Origin: JADZEJ01 sp964426815
GTDB taxonomy: Bacteria > Patescibacteriota > Patescibacteriia > 2-12-FULL-60-25
DNA: 64,000 nt
NCBI GenBank assembly: GCA_964426815.1
Contig: CAYRRZ010000002.1
Coordinates: forward strand, 1 to 64,000
Reading direction: 5' to 3'
The notes under the pieces were generated by a model that was given only the letters and a program-made list of their open reading frames with translations, ran no database searches and had not been told where the DNA came from. A program made the translations under genes and the position numbers. This document shows, piece after piece, positions 59,862 through 64,000 of this stretch; position 1 is the first letter of the stretch, and the number at the start of each line of letters is the position of its first letter.

Positions 59862-60624
59862 CCACAAAGGCATATCTCCCCTTAGGCGAAGTTATCTGAG
59901 TCTCCAATAGCTTATTAAAACGAGAATCAAAAATACGGACAACAACCTGCTCAATCGGCTGCTTATGAACAGCATCACGAATAACACCATATGGCGGCTC
60001 TGGCGGCTTAAATGAAGCGACTCGATCAATGACATGCACGATATACAAAACAAAAAATACCCAAGCTACCGGAGACCTCCAAAACCAGGTATACAACATT
60101 CCAAAGGCAACAAAAGGCCCGACAAAACCGAGCAGGTACTGAATATTCTTTGGTAATCTCGGACGCCACAACCACCAACGATGCGCCCCAGGGCCCTCTT
60201 CAGGATCAATCGGAATATTCTTCGTCATCACACCATGATCTTTAATCACGATATGGGTACTCGGCAAAATATTATCAAACACATGATGACGAGCCTGCTT
60301 CCCTATTAAGGTTGATGGAAACACAAAACCAGCTTTACGAGCTTCAACATAATACTCACCCTTCGGGGCAAGAATCTTATATTTCCCGTCTTTATCTGTT
60401 ACCGCCGTACGAACAATGCGACCATGTACATCACGCAAGCTCACACTCACTAAAGCCTCTGGAATATCTGTTGCTCGATTAAAGACAATGCCATAGGCAC
60501 TTCGGCGCTTTTTAAAAGCTGCATACGCCGGATACGACAATTGCAAAAAACTTAAAAGCATCATGCCAAAAGCAAGGTGCAAAAGGACAATTCCTGAACC
60601 GATCCATTCCAAAAACCAGGCCAT
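59716..60624 (-). CDS. Membrane protein with two carboxypeptidase-regulatory-like domains
   Basis: A 302-residue protein: helix (about 10-32), a beta sandwich with GIVFNRATDIPEALVSVSLRDVHGRIVRTAVTDKDGKYKILAPKGEYYVEARKAGF (about 45-100), two more helices (about 162-205), then a second similar domain (YGVIRDAVHKQPIEQVVVRIFDS to GQYRIRIEKPGYKTVVL, about 218-281). Such Ig-like domains sense or bind at the surface. Start is seven bases after TACACT on the minus strand. Confidence 0.75.
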   Translation of the reverse strand: MAWFLEWIGSGIVLLHLAFGMMLLSFLQLSYPAYAAFKKRRSAYGIVFNRATDIPEALVSVSLRDVHGRIVRTAVTDKDGKYKILAPKGEYYVEARKAGFVFPSTLIGKQARHHVFDNILPSTHIVIKDHGVMTKNIPIDPEEGPGAHRWWLWRPRLPKNIQYLLGFVGPFVAFGMLYTWFWRSPVAWVFFVLYIVHVIDRVASFKPPEPPYGVIRDAVHKQPIEQVVVRIFDSRFNKLLETQITSPKGRYAFVVNRGQYRIRIEKPGYKTVVLNYPKVGTDLFLLAKDIALKPIGMHPTDM

Positions 60625-60668
60625 GTTTGCAAGTGTACCGCGTCTGCTATACTTGGCGCCATATCCCT

Positions 60669-61016
60669 ATGGACATCCACGAAATTTTCACCCGCATTAA
60701 AGAAAAGAAGCATGAGAAGAAAAAGCTTCATGGAAGCTTTAAAGAAGCGCTTCAAGGCTCAAAACCCTACCAGGACATCTTGCAGGAGCTAGAAACCTTA
60801 AAAGCGAAAAAGCTCCAGGTTGAAAATAGCATCAAGCTCGAGTTTGAAAGTGAACTACGCCGTATCGATGAACTCAAACAACATCTCTTGAGCGATACCC
60901 AAATGCTCTCCGACATGGCACTCACCAGCTTAATGCGCGGCGAGACGGTCCAAATCACGGATGAAAATGATCAAAAATACGACCCCGTGTTCTCCGTCCG
61001 ATTTAAAAAATCCTAA
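60669..61016 (+). CDS. Coiled-coil protein of unknown function
   Basis: A 115-residue protein with a basic N-terminus (FTRIKEKKHEKKKLHG) and a coiled-coil core (about 34-80; LQELETLKAKKLQVENSIKLEFESELRRIDELKQHLL). The C-terminus has a short beta segment. No family is recognised. TATACT (60648-60653) lies 15 bases before the ATG. A bidirectional terminator follows. Confidence 0.65.
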   Translation: MDIHEIFTRIKEKKHEKKKLHGSFKEALQGSKPYQDILQELETLKAKKLQVENSIKLEFESELRRIDELKQHLLSDTQMLSDMALTSLMRGETVQITDENDQKYDPVFSVRFKKS

Positions 61017-61021
61017 GGAAT

Positions 61022-61052
61022 AAAAAAGCCCCTATGTACAGGGGCTTTTTTT
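61022..61052. terminator. Bidirectional terminator between coiled-coil and VIT1 genes
   Basis: AAAAAAGCCCCT and AGGGGCTTTTTT pair around ATGTAC, with T-runs for both strands. Confidence 0.9.
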
Positions 61053-61995
61053 AAATGCCGAAAAAATAATTTGCGCATAAACCAACGACATACGATATAC
61101 CAACCGCAGCAAATAAAACCAGGCTATTTAGAACAACTCGCTTCGCAACTCCCATCCCAGACAAAAAAGCTAAAGCCGCCGAAACCACCAAGATCAATCC
61201 TCCCGAAAAAAGGACGGACCAATAGGCTTGATGCGCGCCAAATATAAAAGGCGCAACCGGAACCGCAGCTCCAACTAAATAGGAACAACCAACTAAAGCT
61301 GCAGCTGCCCATGGCGAAGACACAATTTGCTCATCGTGTATCTCTGATGGCGATAAAAATCTTTGTTTTCCGCGTTCTAATTGCTGCACCTCACGCTCAG
61401 AATGGGTTGAAAGAAAGGCTCCAGCTGCCATAGATAAAGCCCCGGCGACAGAAACCGTTAAACCTGAAACCACGATCAAACGCGTGTCTGAAAAAGCCGC
61501 CGCAAAACCACTCACCGCACCCAAAATCTCAACCGAACCATCATTAAATCCCAAAAAAGCATTCCGAATCGTTTCGGGGCGGATAGATCTAGATCTCCCA
61601 CTCATCAAAGCCTCGTCTTCATGTTGCAATTCTTCCGTTAGAATCGTCCGTAAACCGTCCCGAATTGCCGGATCCGTCACACGCTCCCAAAGGGAGATAT
61701 ACTTTTTAACCCCATGAACCTCAACCGCTTCAAGCACAATATAAGCGATCGCTTCGCCAAACAAAGCAACAGCAAAACGCAAAACCGCATTCCGCATCTT
61801 CCCTTGCCAACTTGCTGAGACATCAGAAAAACCCGACTTTTGTCGCCAAAAAGCCGCATGTCTTTTTTCTGTTTCAATAAATCCATCTAAGACATCGGCT
61901 AAACGATATTTCGCGCGACGACGTAAAGCCTGATATAGCTCTAAATCAGCTAATTCATCTAATAAAAGTTGTCGCAATACAAGTTGAGATGTCAT
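61051..61995 (-). CDS. VIT1/CCC1-type metal transporter with ferritin-like N-terminus
   Basis: A 314-residue protein. The N-terminal helical domain has acidic pairs LLLDELADLELYQAL and FIETEKRHAAFWRQKSGF and GEAIAYIVLEAVEVHGV and RTILTEELQHEDEA, typical of ferritin-like metal-binding motifs. The C-terminal half has five helices and the VIT1 signature FLGFNDGSVEILGAVSGFAAAF (about 147-168) and SMAAGAFLSTHSEREVQQLE. It would move iron or manganese across the membrane. The ATG at 61995 is 11 bases after a TAGCCT box. Confidence 0.85.
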   Translation of the reverse strand: MTSQLVLRQLLLDELADLELYQALRRRAKYRLADVLDGFIETEKRHAAFWRQKSGFSDVSASWQGKMRNAVLRFAVALFGEAIAYIVLEAVEVHGVKKYISLWERVTDPAIRDGLRTILTEELQHEDEALMSGRSRSIRPETIRNAFLGFNDGSVEILGAVSGFAAAFSDTRLIVVSGLTVSVAGALSMAAGAFLSTHSEREVQQLERGKQRFLSPSEIHDEQIVSSPWAAAALVGCSYLVGAAVPVAPFIFGAHQAYWSVLFSGGLILVVSAALAFLSGMGVAKRVVLNSLVLFAAVGISYVVGLCANYFFGI

Positions 61996-62060
61996 ATCTA
62001 TGAACCAGGCTAACACATTTTGATGAAGTCTTGCATCCGATGTATCCTAGCTTGGCTTTT

Positions 62061-63623
62061 ATGCACAAACCCCTTCGCATCGCGGCCTCAGCCGCCTCAT
62101 TTCTTAGTCTTTTAGCCCTTGGAGCTACTCCGGGTATTGCTCTTGCAGCTGATACCCAGTCCCCTGTGGTAAATGCCGTTACCCCAACTACGGCCGTCGC
62201 AGGTGTCGCAAAGACATTTTCCGCTATCGTTAGCGATGATGTCGGAGTCACCGCTTGTACCATGAGCTTTATTGGTGATGTCATTCCAGACAAACCAATG
62301 ACAATCGGTTCGGGCCGAGCAAGTATTTCATTAACACAAACGGTCGGTACAAAAACTGTTCTTGTCCAATGTATGGATGCGGCAGGGCATGTCACGGTCG
62401 GACCAACCACCAATATTACGGTGACAGCTGACACCGTCGCTCCTGTTTTAGGAGCGCTTTCACCAAGCACAGCTACCTCAAACCTTGCTCAGACCTACAG
62501 TGCCAGCTATTCAGACAATGTCGGCGTTACCTCATGCAGCATTGCCTTCATCGGAGAAAGCAAAGCCGATGCCGCAATGACATTAAATAATGGCACTGCT
62601 TCCATTTCACTTTCCTTAGGAACAGGAACGCACAATCTTCAAGCGATGTGCACGGATGCAAGTGGCAATATTGGCACCGCAAGTCTACAAGCGGTCACGG
62701 TATCCCCCCTCGTCATTCCAAACCTTGGTGACAAAACCGTCCCAACGGTCGGCCAAATTACGCAAAATGGAGCTACGCTCAATATCCAAACAACCTTGAG
62801 TGCAACCTATAGCGACAATGTAGGCGTCTCCTCCTGNNNNNNNNNNNNNNNNNNNNNNNNNNNNNNNNNNNNNNNNNNNNNNNNNNNNNNNNNNNNNNNN
62901 NNNNNNNNNNNNNNNNNNNNNNNNNNNNNNNNNNNNTGTACTCTTTCGGTAAACGGAAGCGATGCCGGAGCCATGGATATCTCAAATGGAACAGCTAGCA
63001 AGAACTACACCTTTAATGCAGCCGGTGCACAAACCGTGGTCGCAAAGTGTTCTGACTCAGCTGGCAATATCGGCACCGGTTCAACACAAACCATTCAGGT
63101 CACAGCCCTCGCAAACAACAATCCACTCCCACCTGCTCAACAAAATCCAAATGCTCCGGCCATGGGCACCTTGATCAAATTGATTTGCCCAGGCGCCGTC
63201 AGCTCGGATCATCCATGTAAAGCGGTTTACTACTACGGAAAAGATGGCAAGCGCCACGCCTTTCCAAATGAACGTGTCTTCTTTACCTGGTTTACCAATT
63301 TTGACGGAGTCGTCGAAGTCAAAGACAGCGTCATGAATGGAATCGGTCTTGGGAAGAACGTTCTGTATCGCCCAGGCACCAAGATGGTGAAATTCACCAC
63401 CATTCCAAATGTCTATGCCGTCGGTTTACATGGCTCACTCCACTGGGTCACCACCGAAGCCATCGCCATCTCTTTGTACGGCTCTGACTGGAACAAAAAG
63501 ATTGATGACTTGTCAGACGCACTCTTCACCAACTACTCCTTTGGTGCCGATATCAAAGCCGTAAGTGACTTCAGCGTCTCAGGCCAAAAAGACAGTGCCC
63601 CAACGATTGATGCCAACTTCTAA
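62061..63623 (+). CDS. Secreted Ig-like repeat surface protein (gap inside)
   Basis: A protein of about 520 residues with a signal peptide (SFLSLLALGATPGIALA, cleavage near residue 29). At least three roughly 90-residue Ig-like repeats (about 30-125, 126-215, 225-335), each with an early Cys (VGVTACTM, VGVTSCSI) and a late Cys (VLVQCMDAAGH, AMCTDASGN), presumably a disulfide. The C-terminal domain has LIKLICPG, PCKAVYYYGKDGKRHAFPNERVFFTWF and GLHGSLHWV, a frequent Patescibacteria surface domain. TATCCT lies 12 bases before the ATG. The 100-N gap falls in the repeats. Confidence 0.8.
   Translation: MHKPLRIAASAASFLSLLALGATPGIALAADTQSPVVNAVTPTTAVAGVAKTFSAIVSDDVGVTACTMSFIGDVIPDKPMTIGSGRASISLTQTVGTKTVLVQCMDAAGHVTVGPTTNITVTADTVAPVLGALSPSTATSNLAQTYSASYSDNVGVTSCSIAFIGESKADAAMTLNNGTASISLSLGTGTHNLQAMCTDASGNIGTASLQAVTVSPLVIPNLGDKTVPTVGQITQNGATLNIQTTLSATYSDNVGVSSXXXXXXXXXXXXXXXXXXXXXXXXXXXXXXXXXXCTLSVNGSDAGAMDISNGTASKNYTFNAAGAQTVVAKCSDSAGNIGTGSTQTIQVTALANNNPLPPAQQNPNAPAMGTLIKLICPGAVSSDHPCKAVYYYGKDGKRHAFPNERVFFTWFTNFDGVVEVKDSVMNGIGLGKNVLYRPGTKMVKFTTIPNVYAVGLHGSLHWVTTEAIAISLYGSDWNKKIDDLSDALFTNYSFGADIKAVSDFSVSGQKDSAPTIDANF
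62837..62936. other. Scaffold gap (100 N) within Ig-like repeats
   Basis: 100 N inside one open frame; similar repeat units on both sides may have collapsed in assembly. Confidence 0.95.
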
Positions 63624-63629
63624 AGAAAA

Positions 63630-63661
63630 TAAAAACTGCGCTTATACGGCGCAGTTTTTAT
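63630..63661 (+). terminator. Terminator of the surface-protein gene
   Basis: AAAAACTGCGC and GCGCAGTTTTT pair around TTATACG, followed by TATTTTG. Confidence 0.85.
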
Positions 63662-63882
63662 TTTGCCCTCTTTTTAGAAACTCTTGGCATGAAGCTCGAT
63701 TACGAAGGTCGCATTCCTGTTCAACATAGGCCAGGAAGGGCAAATTTGGCACGCCTACTCCAAAATCCGAATAATGGACCTACGACTCAGCCTTCGCAAT
63801 ATTTTCTGTCTCAGACGCAAATATCCGGTTTCCCGTAACGAAAATTCATACCTAATCCCCTATGCCTGAAAACCAAAGCGAT

Positions 63883-64000
63883 CTACTGCGCAGAAATGCC
63901 GGCAATAAAACGCAAACTGCTATCCAAAATATCTTTTCCATTCACCAAAACCAAGAGTAAAAGCGCCATATAGACCAAGGTATTAATCGACGCGCTCCCT
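63883..64000 (-). CDS. Partial C-terminus of a membrane protein
   Basis: About 38 codons read on the minus strand and run off the window, giving a hydrophobic segment SINTLVYMALLLLVLVNGKD and a terminal RFIAGISAQ before the stop. Only the end of a membrane protein is visible, so no assignment is possible. Confidence 0.45.
   Translation of the reverse strand, partial: GSASINTLVYMALLLLVLVNGKDILDSSLRFIAGISAQ

Noticed and set aside
62031..62060. Start of the surface protein at TTG 62031
   Set aside because: It would precede the signal peptide and the -10 box; the ATG at 62061 lies 12 bases after TATCCT.
1..64000. tRNA, rRNA or CRISPR arrays
   Set aside because: No tRNA T-arm and acceptor pattern, no rRNA-like stretch and no regularly spaced direct repeats were seen by eye.

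Overview
The window looks like chromosome from a Patescibacterium (Candidate Phyla Radiation), most likely a Parcubacteria lineage; the exact lineage (for example Uhrbacteria-like) is a guess. Supporting signs are many leaderless genes with a TATCCT/TATACT/TATCTT box 7-15 bases before the ATG, a secreted Ig-like repeat protein ending in the CPYYG-type C-terminal domain typical of these bacteria, TrmB-type small regulators, compact operons and standard use of TGA as stop. Six runs of exactly 100 N are scaffold gaps, so this is a draft assembly.

Layout. 1-8.8 kb: small DUF genes, a flotillin-like protein, a SET-domain methyltransferase, a hydrolase, and a reverse-strand PRPP-synthetase-like / NTP-housecleaning / phosphoribosyltransferase operon next to a TrmB regulator with a perfect palindromic operator. 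8.9-20.4 kb: a six-hairpin glycosidase-like enzyme, a zinc-ribbon protein, a GreA/GreB factor, lipoproteins, MsrB, a deacetylase, a BaiN-type flavoprotein, an ABC-2 exporter, two lone receiver-domain proteins, a MazG-like protein and SIMPL and cupredoxin-like envelope proteins. 20.4-30.8 kb: DoxX with a Cys-rich tail, NDH-2-like protein, thioredoxin lipoprotein, beta-CASP nuclease, EamA transporter, glycosidase, PRTase-like protein and typA. 30.8-39.6 kb: a ribonucleotide reductase operon under two NrdR-like boxes, with a free-standing TSCPD-domain protein in front of nrdB and nrdA, then rmuC, a SanA-like protein and several unknowns. 40.2-51.2 kb: a reverse-strand block for envelope growth and translation (ftsQ, alr, serS, a nucleotidyltransferase, lysS, greA, mrdA-mreD-mreC-mreB, a DciA-like gene). 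51.2-64 kb: a UvrD-like helicase-nuclease, a carboxysomal-type carbonic anhydrase homologue, tgt, membrane proteins, a VIT1-type transporter and the Ig-like surface protein.

Two large-scale patterns stand out. First, the hexamer GGGGAG is strongly polar: by eye 23 of 25 copies left of about 40.2 kb lie on the plus strand whatever the gene direction, and 17 of 18 copies to the right lie on the minus strand. The switch coincides with a dif-like 28-bp site (40184-40211) whose one arm matches the gamma-proteobacterial XerC-arm consensus, and with gene directions converging on it. I read this as the replication terminus, with GGGGAG as a candidate KOPS- or Chi-like motif. Second, there are two gene populations. 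Most genes are about 37-48% GC in the lines counted and use leaderless or SD-poor starts. A dozen or so are near 60% GC, have consensus TTGACA-17-TATA promoters, structured leaders, Shine-Dalgarno sites and their own terminators whose T-run is followed by GTATA or GT. These look like insulated transcription units with a different history or regulation; one encodes the carbonic anhydrase homologue, whose C69/D71/R73/H138/C149 spacing matches the CsoSCA zinc site.
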